From: Rheinheimera tangshanensis
GTDB taxonomy: Bacteria; Pseudomonadota; Gammaproteobacteria; Enterobacterales; Alteromonadaceae
Direction: 5' to 3'
Length of the DNA: 64,000 nucleotides
Assembly (NCBI RefSeq): GCF_014645135.1
Contig: NZ_BMLH01000003.1
Coordinates: forward strand, 310,001 to 374,000
Of this stretch, positions 54,550 to 63,078 are shown piece by piece (the first letter of the stretch is position 1; each line of letters begins with the position of its first letter). Made by a program: the position numbers and the translations under genes. The notes beneath the pieces are model-generated. The model was given only the letters and a program-made list of their open reading frames with translations. It did no database searches and had not been told where the DNA came from.

Positions 54550-56187
54550 ATGTCGACTGAATTCGTTAAGCAACAAATCAAAACGTTTTTATCTACGTCA
54601 GCACCAGAGGTATTAGCTATAAAAGGTAATTGGGGAGTAGGTAAGACACATTGTTGGGACAAGTGCATCGAAGAATTTAAGGATGAATGTGCCTTAAAAT
54701 CATATTCCTACGTATCTCTTTTTGGTGTCAATTCCATTGACGCACTCAAGCAATTGACTCTTCTTAACGCTATAGACACCCAAACTATTGGACAAAAAAA
54801 GAACGCAAAGGCCCAAGCAAAGATATGGGCAGAAAGATTTAGAAGCGTAAAGCTACCAATAATAGACCAGTATATAAGTGGTATTGGAGAGGCTTTTAGT
54901 TCACTTTCCCAACTAGCCTTGAAAGATACAATAATTTGTTTTGATGATATTGAAAGACATAGTACTGGGTTAGAAATTAAAGACTTCATGGGGCTAATTT
55001 CCTACTTTAAAGAGAGAAAAAATTGCAAGATTGTGTTGTTACTAAATGAAGACTCGACAGATGAAAGTTTTCAAGACTACAAAAAATACAAAGAGAAAAT
55101 TGTAGATAGACAATTGCACTTTGAACCCACCGCAGAGCAGAGCTTTGACACCATGTATGAAACCGATTTTGAGTTTCGGAGCTACGTGCGTGATTGCTGT
55201 ATAGGTCTAAATATTAAGAATAAACGAGTAATAATAAAAATAGTGGAACACACAAAGGAATTCTTAGCGCTTGTAGATACTTTTGATGACGAGATAAAAC
55301 GACAAGTCATACATTCAACTGTGGTGTTGAGCTGGTGTTATTACTGCCATGGTGAAGATCCTGAGCGTATCCCTGAATTCAAATTTGTTAACCGCTCTGG
55401 GTTGAGAAAAAAAGACGAGAGCCATGGCTGGGATGCAAAAAAAGCAAAAAGTTGGGACAGATTTTTGAATTCCTATGGCTTTCAGCTTACCGATGAAATT
55501 GATTTAGCTGTCGCACATAGTATTGAGCAAGGTTTTCTGGATAAAGAAAAACTTATCACACTCTGTCAGCACAAACAGAGAGAAGTTGATCTTAGGAAAG
55601 AAAATACCAAGTGGAACAAAGCGTGGGAAATCTACCATTATTCTTTCGAGACTAACGATGATGAAGTTGCAGAGGCAATGGATGCGGGGATGAGAGATAT
55701 TGCTTCAACTACTTCATGCTCTCAGTATAGTGATGGCTTGAAGGTTTTGAGGGGTATAGGTAAAGATGAACTAGCTGACGAGCTTGTTTGTTTTTTTATA
55801 GATAAAAGAAAAGCCACCCCTGAAATATTTGATGTGGATAATGTTATTCGTAATCCGTTCGGTATTCGTGATGAAAATTTCAAAGATGAGCTTAGAAAGG
55901 CATATTTGCAGTTTAATCCGAAGCCTACAGTTACCGATGTTTTGAATAAAAGAAGAAAATCAAATTCATACAATAGTTCAGAGGCAGAGATACTCAATGA
56001 GCTAACTGAGGAGCAGATGTATGATTTGTTTATGAGTTTCAAAGGTGAAGATTTAACAGATTTCATTCGAGTATTCTTACTCATCTCTGGCAGCTGCCAA
56101 GAGCTTGCACAAAAAATCACCAACACACTGGATAAGATTTCTAAAATGAGTGTCTTGAATAAATTAAGGATGTCTAAGTTCTACTAG
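54550..56187 (+). CDS. KAP-like P-loop NTPase (possible defence protein)
   Basis: A 545-residue protein. Walker A GNWGVGKT (residues 26-33) and Walker B IICFDDIE (FDDIE at 131-135), followed by a sensor-like LISYFKERKNCKIVLLLNED, fit the KAP/STAND-type P-loop class. No membrane helix, unlike many KAP NTPases. The C-terminal half (about 220-545) is helical and rich in Lys/Glu with no recognised domain. GGAG lies seven bases before the ATG. Base composition is more A+T-rich than both sides, suggesting horizontal transfer. KAP NTPases are common in phage-defence contexts; a role here is inference. A zinc-finger/HNH-like gene follows 320 bases later. Confidence 0.72.
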   Translation: MSTEFVKQQIKTFLSTSAPEVLAIKGNWGVGKTHCWDKCIEEFKDECALKSYSYVSLFGVNSIDALKQLTLLNAIDTQTIGQKKNAKAQAKIWAERFRSVKLPIIDQYISGIGEAFSSLSQLALKDTIICFDDIERHSTGLEIKDFMGLISYFKERKNCKIVLLLNEDSTDESFQDYKKYKEKIVDRQLHFEPTAEQSFDTMYETDFEFRSYVRDCCIGLNIKNKRVIIKIVEHTKEFLALVDTFDDEIKRQVIHSTVVLSWCYYCHGEDPERIPEFKFVNRSGLRKKDESHGWDAKKAKSWDRFLNSYGFQLTDEIDLAVAHSIEQGFLDKEKLITLCQHKQREVDLRKENTKWNKAWEIYHYSFETNDDEVAEAMDAGMRDIASTTSCSQYSDGLKVLRGIGKDELADELVCFFIDKRKATPEIFDVDNVIRNPFGIRDENFKDELRKAYLQFNPKPTVTDVLNKRRKSNSYNSSEAEILNELTEEQMYDLFMSFKGEDLTDFIRVFLLISGSCQELAQKITNTLDKISKMSVLNKLRMSKFY

Positions 56188-56210
56188 TAGAAGCCAATGG
56201 TGAACTATTA

Positions 56211-56340
56211 GGGTCAGGTCTTGCGTCTTGCCCGCTGAATTCAGTTCAAAACGGTTAGCAATTTCCTATGTTTTTATCCGCTATTTTTTGGTCAAACACA
56301 TTGAACAAATTACCCAGGGCAAGGTGCAAGACCTGACCCC
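56211..56340. repeat. Palindromic REP/MITE-like element
   Basis: Terminal inverted repeats of 23 bases (GGGTCAGGTCTTGCGTCTTG... at 56211-56233 and its complement at 56317-56340) match at 21 of 23 positions around an 83-base centre. The GGTCAGGTCTTGC end is typical of REP-type sequences mobilised by RAYT transposases; the transposase is not in the window. No certain target-site duplication. Confidence 0.75.
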
Positions 56341-56506
56341 AAAGGCTATTTGTTTTCATCATGTATTAGCCACCACCAATTGTGAATAAACTTCTATGTA
56401 GTAATCAGTTAAGTAACATGATGCAAATATGAATAGCAGAAAAATGAGAGCGGCTGTAATAGAAAAAAGACATAATCACTCTTAAATAAATTGATAAGTG
56501 AACAGG

Positions 56507-57310
56507 ATGACCTTGACCCAAAAATTTTGTATTTTTTGCAACAGCAGTGGCTTGACTAAAGAGCACTTTTGGCCAAATTGGCTTGGAGAGCATATAGGTA
56601 AACAGGAGTCAGCCAAGTATATTGAAGGCTCTATCCAGGCCACTCCGAAGTTAGATGACTCGGACGAAATTATTAACACTCGCTCAGGTGGTGTAGAGAC
56701 TAAAAAATTCAGGGTCGTATGCGCCACCTGCAATAGCGGATGGATGAGTGCTTTGGAAGAGAAGGTTAAGCCAATTCTTCAAAATGCTATTACAACTTGC
56801 GATATGAGGCTGAATGAACAGCAACTCCATTTTTTTTCGAAATGGATAGTAATGAAAACGATGCTTGCTGAACATACAAAGCTGAATACTAGTTCAACTC
56901 CGAAAGTAGACTTGCAAAGGTTTGGTGAAAAACAAACGATCCCCGATTACTTTAAGATTTATGTAGTAAAGCATGATATGAACGAGATTTTTGCTTACTC
57001 GCGAACCTCTGTGCGACTTGGAACCGTTGCGACTAAGGCTGCACACATAGACCGAACAGATAACAACACCCAAGCGACTTCCTTTTTATTAGGGAAGCTG
57101 TTCATTTATGTTTTTTCATGCACCGAGCCAACAGTCAATATTTTGAATGATTTTAAACTAAACCAGTTGAAGCGTATAAAGTTAGAGGAAAGTAGACAGT
57201 TGTGTTTTAAATCACTTAAAACGCTAGAGGAAAGCGCGATACGGCGTGTTATTTTTGCACTCGACAGTTTTATTAACTCACCACGCACGGTATCGATACT
57301 AAGTGGCTGA
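56507..57310 (+). CDS. Zinc-finger/HNH-like protein
   Basis: About 267 residues, no signal peptide. The N-terminal zinc-binding module has C8-x2-C11 (FCIFCNSS), E19-H20 (KEHFWPNWLG) and C72-x2-C75-N76 (CATCNSGWM), resembling HNH/treble-clef nucleases of the type CxxC...EH...CxxCN; the last histidine of a full HNH is not evident, so catalysis is uncertain. The C-terminal 190 residues are unclassified. An in-frame GTG at 56498 is an alternative start; neither has a strong ribosome binding site. A+T-rich like the KAP gene. With it, this could be a two-gene defence cassette, but the REP element between them argues against one simple operon. Confidence 0.7.
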   Translation: MTLTQKFCIFCNSSGLTKEHFWPNWLGEHIGKQESAKYIEGSIQATPKLDDSDEIINTRSGGVETKKFRVVCATCNSGWMSALEEKVKPILQNAITTCDMRLNEQQLHFFSKWIVMKTMLAEHTKLNTSSTPKVDLQRFGEKQTIPDYFKIYVVKHDMNEIFAYSRTSVRLGTVATKAAHIDRTDNNTQATSFLLGKLFIYVFSCTEPTVNILNDFKLNQLKRIKLEESRQLCFKSLKTLEESAIRRVIFALDSFINSPRTVSILSG

Positions 57311-57636
57311 TGTTCAATTAACCAGTGCATGAGCGAGACATTTACTAATAGTAAATTACGCTTAGAAACTATGTTATGTTTGGGCAATAAGTTTTGGAAA
57401 TTAATCGCTAAGAATGGAATGAATGTCTGTTATTGGCACAAAGTGACGATTAAGCAGACCTCTCGATACCACCCGCCAGTCAACTCAACCTATCTGGCTA
57501 TTTTTCAGGCAAATTCGCACTGAGACACACAGCTAGGCCTCATCTGTAACACTGCTTTATTTCTGCCACACCCTTGCCAGAGCCAGGTTGTTCATAAACA
57601 CTAGTGCTACTGTTTTTAACGGACTATCGGCGCTTT
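57311..57636. other. Intergenic region at the right edge of the accessory islet
   Basis: No convincing gene. A 64-codon open frame (57329-57523) has no family resemblance or ribosome binding site. Composition returns to that of the flanks near 57.5 kb. Promoter for kefF expected but not identified. Confidence 0.45.
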
Positions 57637-58170
57637 ATGATTAGCTTGTTGTATGCCCATCCTTATGCCCGCCATGCCAGGTTGGAACAAATGATGCTTA
57701 ATGCTGTGCAGCACTGGCCTGGGCTTGAGCTGCGCGATTTGTATCAGTTGTATCCTGATTTTTATATTGATGTAGCACTTGAGCAAAAGATGCTGGCCCA
57801 CAGTAAGGCCATTGTGTTGCATTACCCTATGCAGTGGGGCTTGCCGCCGGCTTTATTAGTGCAGTACCTGCATAAAGTGTTTCAGTATGGCTGGGCTTAT
57901 GGCAAAGATGCTTCCGCCGGGCCTGTGATGTCGCTGCAGGGAAAAGGCTTTTGGTTAGTTACTCATGCAGTCGCACCCCAGCATGAATTAGACCCTTGTT
58001 ATCAGCAGACTATGTTCACACCTTTGCGCCAACTGGCTTTATCTTGTGGCATGGAATGGCAACAACCCCTGATGCTGCCCGAGTTAACCGACAGCACTAT
58101 TGCCACAGAAGCTGCCGAATTATTCCGCTCTGGGCTGGAGCAACTTTCTTCGGCCATAACGCTGGACTAA
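57637..58170 (+). CDS. kefF: KefF-like NAD(P)H-quinone reductase, ancillary to KefC
   Basis: A 177-residue flavodoxin-like enzyme: LLYAHPYARHARLEQMMLNA, LHYPMQWGLPPALLVQYLHKVFQYG (FMN-binding block) and GKGFWLVTHAV. It activates the KefC antiporter and detoxifies quinones. The start at 57637 (MISLLYAHPY) was preferred; the frame is open to 57604. It precedes kefC by 24 bases as in enterics. Confidence 0.88.
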   Translation: MISLLYAHPYARHARLEQMMLNAVQHWPGLELRDLYQLYPDFYIDVALEQKMLAHSKAIVLHYPMQWGLPPALLVQYLHKVFQYGWAYGKDASAGPVMSLQGKGFWLVTHAVAPQHELDPCYQQTMFTPLRQLALSCGMEWQQPLMLPELTDSTIATEAAELFRSGLEQLSSAITLD

Positions 58171-58194
58171 CAAAGCAGCACTAAAGGACTGAGT

Positions 58195-60012
58195 ATGCAT
58201 CTTAACGTTCTGACTTATTTAATGATTTACCTGGCCGCTATGGTGCTGGTGGTGCCTTTAGCCAAGCGCTTTGGCCTTGGCGTTGTGCTGGGGTATTTAT
58301 TAGCTGGTGTAGCGCTGGGCCCGGCAGGTTTTTCTATTGCCAGTAATACCGACGACATTAAGTTGCTGGCTGAGCTGGGTGTGGTGCTGATGTTATTCAG
58401 TATAGGCCTGGAGCTGGATGCAAAAAAACTCTGGGCCATGCGGCACAGAGTCTTCCTGTTTGGCTCATTGCAGGTGCTGGTCTGTGCTTTGGGTATAGGC
58501 CTTGCCACCAGCGTACTGGGGTTATCGTACGCGCTGTCGGTCTTTATTGGTCTGGCTTTGGCTTTGTCGTCCACTGCTGTGGCTGTGCAACTGATGAAAG
58601 ATCGCAATTTAATGGGCACTCAGACCGGGCAATCTGTGTTTGGTGCCTTGTTGCTGCAAGATATGGTGGCCATTCCACTGTTGATTGGCATCAGTTTACT
58701 AGCGCCTTCGGCCGATACAGCTGAATTTAAAGCCTTACCTGCTTTAGCTGCTGTAGTGGCCGTTATTTTCACTGGCCGTTATCTGATTGGTTATTTGCTA
58801 CATTGGGTAGCCCATTATGGTTCGCGTGAATTGTTTGTTGGCCTGGCTTTATTACTCGTGATAGGGGTGATGGAGCTGATGACCATAGTTGGGGTCTCCG
58901 CAGGTTTAGGGGCTTTTATTGCCGGAGTGCTGCTGGCCAGTTCTGAGTTCCGTCATCAGTTGGAGGCTGATTTAGAACCCTTTAAAGGTCTGTTTCTTGG
59001 GCTATTTTTTATCACCATTGGGGCAAGTATCAATATGCAGCTGCTCAGTACACAATGGCCACTGATCAGTTTGTTATTGTTGTTATTTGTCGGATTAAAA
59101 CTGCTGCTGTTGTATGGAGTAGCCCGGGTTATACACATTGCTGCGCCGGAGCGATTGAGCTACGCCGTTTTGCTTGGGCAGGGGAGCGAATTTGGCTTTG
59201 TTCTGGCTGCTTTGGCAACAGCAGGGGCGCTGCTTAGTGCGACCGAAGGTGCCATGTTAAATTTATTAATCGCTTTGTCTGTTGCCGTCTCACCTCTGTT
59301 AATGAAAGCTCTGGATGTCTGGTCAGCCCGCCAGCAGCATACACCGCTGCAGAACACCAATGTTGAAGCTTCCGACAGTCCGGTCATTATTGCCGGTTTT
59401 GGCCGTTATGGTCAGATTATGGGGCGCTTGTTGTTGTCCAACGGTGTGGTGCCTACAGTGTTGGACCATGACTCTGACACTATTCAAACCATGACGAAAT
59501 TTGGTTTCAAGGTGTATTACGGCGATGCGAGCCGGATGGATGTGTTGGAGGCCGCCGGCGCTCTGCATGCCAAAATTCTGGTGATTGCGGTGGATGACGT
59601 GCAGGCGATCAACGCTATTGTCAGCAGTGCGAAGCAGCATTTTCCGCATTTAATCCTGATGGCCAGAGCCAAAGATGTAGCGCATATCTATCAGTTACGT
59701 CAGTTAGGGGTTGACCACATTGAGCGTGAACTGTTTGAAGCTTCGTTGCGTCAGGGCAGGGATGTATTAACTCAGCTAGGGATGGGACAGTATGAAGCCA
59801 AAGAGCTGGCGGACCGTTTCAGGGCTGCAAACTACCAGCTGATTGATAAAATGCAGCTGGTGCGTGAACAGCAGGACGAGAAAAGCTACATTCAGTTGCT
59901 CAGGCAAAGCCGGGAAGAGCTGCAACGTCAGTTGGAACGAGAGAGCAGGGATGCACCGCAGCGTTATCAAGGTGGATATTCATCTGCTGACCATCGGAAA
60001 AATACAAGTTAG
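58195..60012 (+). CDS. kefC: Glutathione-regulated K+/H+ antiporter KefC/KefB
   Basis: A 605-residue monovalent cation:proton antiporter-2. The N-terminal two thirds hold about 12-13 helices with LLQDMVAIPLLIG (helix 5 Gln-Asp of the transport path). The cytoplasmic KTN/RCK domain has VIIAGFGRYGQIMGRLL (Gly-rich NAD-type site) from about residue 395 and ends in a basic, Gln-rich tail. K+ efflux under electrophile stress lowers internal pH and protects the cell; glutathione holds the channel closed. Coupled to kefF. KefB and KefC cannot be separated safely from sequence alone. Confidence 0.88.
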   Translation: MHLNVLTYLMIYLAAMVLVVPLAKRFGLGVVLGYLLAGVALGPAGFSIASNTDDIKLLAELGVVLMLFSIGLELDAKKLWAMRHRVFLFGSLQVLVCALGIGLATSVLGLSYALSVFIGLALALSSTAVAVQLMKDRNLMGTQTGQSVFGALLLQDMVAIPLLIGISLLAPSADTAEFKALPALAAVVAVIFTGRYLIGYLLHWVAHYGSRELFVGLALLLVIGVMELMTIVGVSAGLGAFIAGVLLASSEFRHQLEADLEPFKGLFLGLFFITIGASINMQLLSTQWPLISLLLLLFVGLKLLLLYGVARVIHIAAPERLSYAVLLGQGSEFGFVLAALATAGALLSATEGAMLNLLIALSVAVSPLLMKALDVWSARQQHTPLQNTNVEASDSPVIIAGFGRYGQIMGRLLLSNGVVPTVLDHDSDTIQTMTKFGFKVYYGDASRMDVLEAAGALHAKILVIAVDDVQAINAIVSSAKQHFPHLILMARAKDVAHIYQLRQLGVDHIERELFEASLRQGRDVLTQLGMGQYEAKELADRFRAANYQLIDKMQLVREQQDEKSYIQLLRQSREELQRQLERESRDAPQRYQGGYSSADHRKNTS

Positions 60013-60126
60013 CACCAGCATAAACACAGGCCAGCACCTAGGGTTGTGAGGCTCACTTCGTTGCCAGGTGCGCGACAGGCCTTAGTTTATCAGCGCTAAA
60101 TGGTATAAAGCGACAAGCTAAGTTGT

Positions 60127-60156
60127 TTGTAAATAGGAAACTCAAAGGGCTATACT
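60127..60156 (+). promoter_or_regulatory. Possible sigma-70 promoter of the diguanylate cyclase gene
   Basis: TTGTAA (60127-60132) and TATACT (60151-60156) with 18-base spacing, 53 bases before the start codon. Confidence 0.35.
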
Positions 60157-60209
60157 GCCATCGTTATCTGATAACGGAGTAATTAGTTATTAATTTTCAT
60201 GGATTTGAA

Positions 60210-61367
60210 TTGCATTTACCCACGCTGTTGCTGTTAACGCTGCTGGTAAATGTGATGATTGGCTGCTATCTGGCGATGGTGTATTTGTTACGTCGTCATG
60301 ATCAGAGTTTTCTGTTGTGGTCTGTCGCCTGTTTTGTTTTTGTCGCTGGTGGTTGCGCTGCCGGTGCAAGATACTATATCGACCAGCCTCTGATCACTTA
60401 TCTGCTGGCCGATATTTTGTTACTGCTCTCTCCTGCTTTAGTGGTGACAGGGCTGGTCTTATTTTTGCGTGGGCAACTGAGCGCCAGATCCAAACAGCAA
60501 GTGGCTTTATTACTGACTTTGTACCTACTGCCGCTGAGTATGCTGTATCAGGTCAATAATGCTTCAACAGCATTAACCTCATTCAGCATTGCTGTGATCT
60601 TTATGTATGCCATAGTGCTTTTAAAAAAAGCCCGGTTAATCCCGGTTTTTCCTATTTATGTACTGCAATTGTTTTTTGCTGTGCACGCCCTGTTGATGTT
60701 ATTTCAGGTTGTGTTGGTTATACCATTGATAGGCGAAGACTACAGAGCCTTTAGTTCACCTGGTTTGCAGTGGGTCTTGTTGGGCCATGTGCTTTTAACC
60801 ACCAGTACAGGGCTGATGTTGCCTCTGTTGTCATTTTCTCATACTGAGAATCAGCTCCTGCGCCTGACTGAGCTGGATGATTTAACCCAGTTGTTGAACC
60901 GGCGAGAGTTTTTAAAAAGAGCTGAACAGGCTTTATTGCAAAACAGGCGACTGCAGTACAGTGTGGTGGTGCTGATGATTGATTTGGACCACTTTAAGCA
61001 AATTAACGATAGATGGGGGCACGCCATTGGTGATTTGGCTCTGAAAAAAGTGGCCGATTTACTTAAAGTGGGGCTTCGCACTACAGATTTAATAGGGCGA
61101 TTAGGTGGTGAGGAGTTTGCGGTGTTAATGCCGCACACCAGCGCTGAGCAAGCATCTGCCATTGGTCAGCGTTTGTGTGAACGTATCGCGCATCATGCCT
61201 GGGAAATTGAAGCCAGACCGGTGAAATTAACGGTCAGCGTTGGGGGTACTAGTTGCGTTGGTGCCTTGCGGGACCTTAAAGAATTATTAGCCGATGCCGA
61301 TCAGGCCTTGTATCAGGCTAAGGCTCAGGGGCGTAACCGTATCGTTTTTGGTTCAGAACATATCTGA
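60210..61367 (+). CDS. Membrane diguanylate cyclase (GGDEF)
   Basis: A 385-residue enzyme. Six to seven N-terminal helices (about residues 5-210) form a MASE-like sensor domain. The cyclase domain has DDLTQLLNRREF and the active motif as GGEEF (RLGGEEFAVLM), with RxxD inhibitory site (RTTD) five residues before it. It makes c-di-GMP. The start appears to be TTG at 60210, because the frame has no nearby upstream ATG; an ATG at 60199 is out of frame. It ends at a strong bidirectional terminator. Confidence 0.86.
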   Translation: MHLPTLLLLTLLVNVMIGCYLAMVYLLRRHDQSFLLWSVACFVFVAGGCAAGARYYIDQPLITYLLADILLLLSPALVVTGLVLFLRGQLSARSKQQVALLLTLYLLPLSMLYQVNNASTALTSFSIAVIFMYAIVLLKKARLIPVFPIYVLQLFFAVHALLMLFQVVLVIPLIGEDYRAFSSPGLQWVLLGHVLLTTSTGLMLPLLSFSHTENQLLRLTELDDLTQLLNRREFLKRAEQALLQNRRLQYSVVVLMIDLDHFKQINDRWGHAIGDLALKKVADLLKVGLRTTDLIGRLGGEEFAVLMPHTSAEQASAIGQRLCERIAHHAWEIEARPVKLTVSVGGTSCVGALRDLKELLADADQALYQAKAQGRNRIVFGSEHI

Positions 61368-61384
61368 GGATTTATCTGGCGAAT

Positions 61385-61414
61385 AAAAAAACGGCCAACA
61401 GGCCGTTTTTCTTT
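61385..61414. terminator. Bidirectional intrinsic terminator
   Basis: AAAAAACGGCC-AACA-GGCCGTTTTTC hairpin between the convergent diguanylate cyclase and rimO genes. Confidence 0.9.
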
Positions 61415-61435
61415 AATTGCAATTTAGTTACGCAC

Positions 61436-62836
61436 TTATTCGACTAAGCTGCCCCATAAATCGTATTCGTCAGCTTCTTCAATCACTACATCCACCAGAT
61501 CGCCCGGTTTTAATGAGGTTTCACCATTTAAATACACAGCGCCGTCAATTTCAGGAGCATCTGCGAAGCTGCGGCCTATGGCGCCTTCGTCATCCACTTC
61601 ATCAATTAACACTTTGATAGTACGGCCAATTTTGCTTTGTAAACGAGCGGCGCTGATACGCTGCTGAGTTTCCATAAAGCGGTGGTAACGCTCTTCTTTC
61701 ACTTCTTCCGCAATTTGATCCGGCAAGTCGTTGGCTTTAGCACCTTCCACCGGGCTGTATTTAAAGCAACCAACACGGTCGAGCTGTGCTTCTTCTAACC
61801 AGTCTAATAATTCCTGGAACTCTTCTTCAGTTTCACCTGGGAAACCGACGATAAAAGTAGAACGAATGGTCAATTCAGGACAAATTTCGCGCCATTTTTT
61901 GATGCGCTCCAGCACGCGGTCAGACTGGCCTGGGCGTTTCATCAGTTTTAAAATACGTGGGCTGGCATGCTGGAATGGAATATCCAGGTATGGCAATAAC
62001 TTACCTTGCGCCATTAATGGGATCACATCATCGACATGCGGGTACGGATAAACATAGTGCAAGCGAACCCAAATACCTAAATCGGCTAATGCTTCACATA
62101 AAGATTGCATAGAGGTTTTGACTGGCTGGCCGTTCCAGAAGCCTGTGCGGTGTTTTACATCCACCCCATAAGCGCTGGTATCCTGAGAAATAATCAGCAG
62201 CTCTTTGACACCGGCTTTTTGCAGTCGTGCTGCTTCGTCCAGTACTTCGCCAATAGGACGGCTGACTAAATCACCACGCATCGAAGGAATAATGCAGAAA
62301 GTACAACGGTGGTTACAGCCTTCAGAAATTTTTAAGTAGGCGTAATGTTTGGGCGTTAACTTAATGCCGTGATCCGGTACCAGCTGAATAAATGGATCGT
62401 ATTTTGGCTTAGGCACAAAATCATGCACCTGCTTTAATACGTTTTCATAAGCATGTGGGCCAGTGATGCCTAATACATTTGGATGCACTTCACGGATTTC
62501 ATCTTCACGCGCGCCCAAACAGCCTGTCACTATCACTTTACCGTTTTCAGCCAACGCTTCGCCTATGGTATCTAAAGATTCCTGCACTGCGCTGTCGATA
62601 AAACCACAGGTGTTGACTATGACCAATTCGGCATCATCATAGCTTGGAACTATTTGATAACCTTCAGTTTTTAACTGAGTCAGGATGCGCTCTGAGTCCA
62701 CCAGGTTTTTTGGGCAACCTAAGCTTACAAACCCAATTTTTGCGCCTGAGCCATTGGCTTGTGCCTGTGCGGTCAGACTTTTCACTGGCGTTTCCAGTGT
62801 GGTGGTTTGTGATGGGTCAAAGGTTTCGACTGTCAT
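61436..62836 (-). CDS. rimO: RimO, ribosomal protein S12 methylthiotransferase
   Basis: Radical-SAM enzyme that methylthiolates an aspartate of ribosomal protein S12. The N-terminal UPF0004 domain has [26 protein letters not shown] and VTGCLGARE (three Cys for the auxiliary cluster); the radical-SAM motif [11 protein letters not shown] provides the second cluster; the C-terminal TRAM domain ends [17 protein letters not shown], typical of RimO. ATG at 62836 ([10 protein letters not shown]) has AGGA eight bases before it and gives 466 residues; the frame runs on to 62932. Confidence 0.95.
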   Translation of the reverse strand: MTVETFDPSQTTTLETPVKSLTAQAQANGSGAKIGFVSLGCPKNLVDSERILTQLKTEGYQIVPSYDDAELVIVNTCGFIDSAVQESLDTIGEALAENGKVIVTGCLGAREDEIREVHPNVLGITGPHAYENVLKQVHDFVPKPKYDPFIQLVPDHGIKLTPKHYAYLKISEGCNHRCTFCIIPSMRGDLVSRPIGEVLDEAARLQKAGVKELLIISQDTSAYGVDVKHRTGFWNGQPVKTSMQSLCEALADLGIWVRLHYVYPYPHVDDVIPLMAQGKLLPYLDIPFQHASPRILKLMKRPGQSDRVLERIKKWREICPELTIRSTFIVGFPGETEEEFQELLDWLEEAQLDRVGCFKYSPVEGAKANDLPDQIAEEVKEERYHRFMETQQRISAARLQSKIGRTIKVLIDEVDDEGAIGRSFADAPEIDGAVYLNGETSLKPGDLVDVVIEEADEYDLWGSLVE

Positions 62837-63078
62837 GTAAATCCTGCAAAGTAAAATGGCCGGAAAAAAAGTGCGCGGATTATACCTGAATCGGTTAGAA
62901 GAAACAGTCTTTGCTGTATGAAAAATGTTCAATAGAGGGGCTTATCTTCGTATCCTGGAGTGGATCCAATTAAAGTCGCTTAAAAACCGCAAAAATATAC
63001 CTGATAGCTCTGTCAATCGACTGATCTTCGCTAATACTCTTGGCGTAGTTTACTTTTCGTTTAATTGGAGAACACTTG

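Noticed and set aside
57329-57523. 64-codon open frame after the HNH-like gene
   Set aside because: No recognisable product and no ribosome binding site; treated as intergenic.
54122-57636. Prophage or integrative element
   Set aside because: No integrase, phage structural gene, tRNA target or duplicated attachment site was found; only two genes and a REP-like element.
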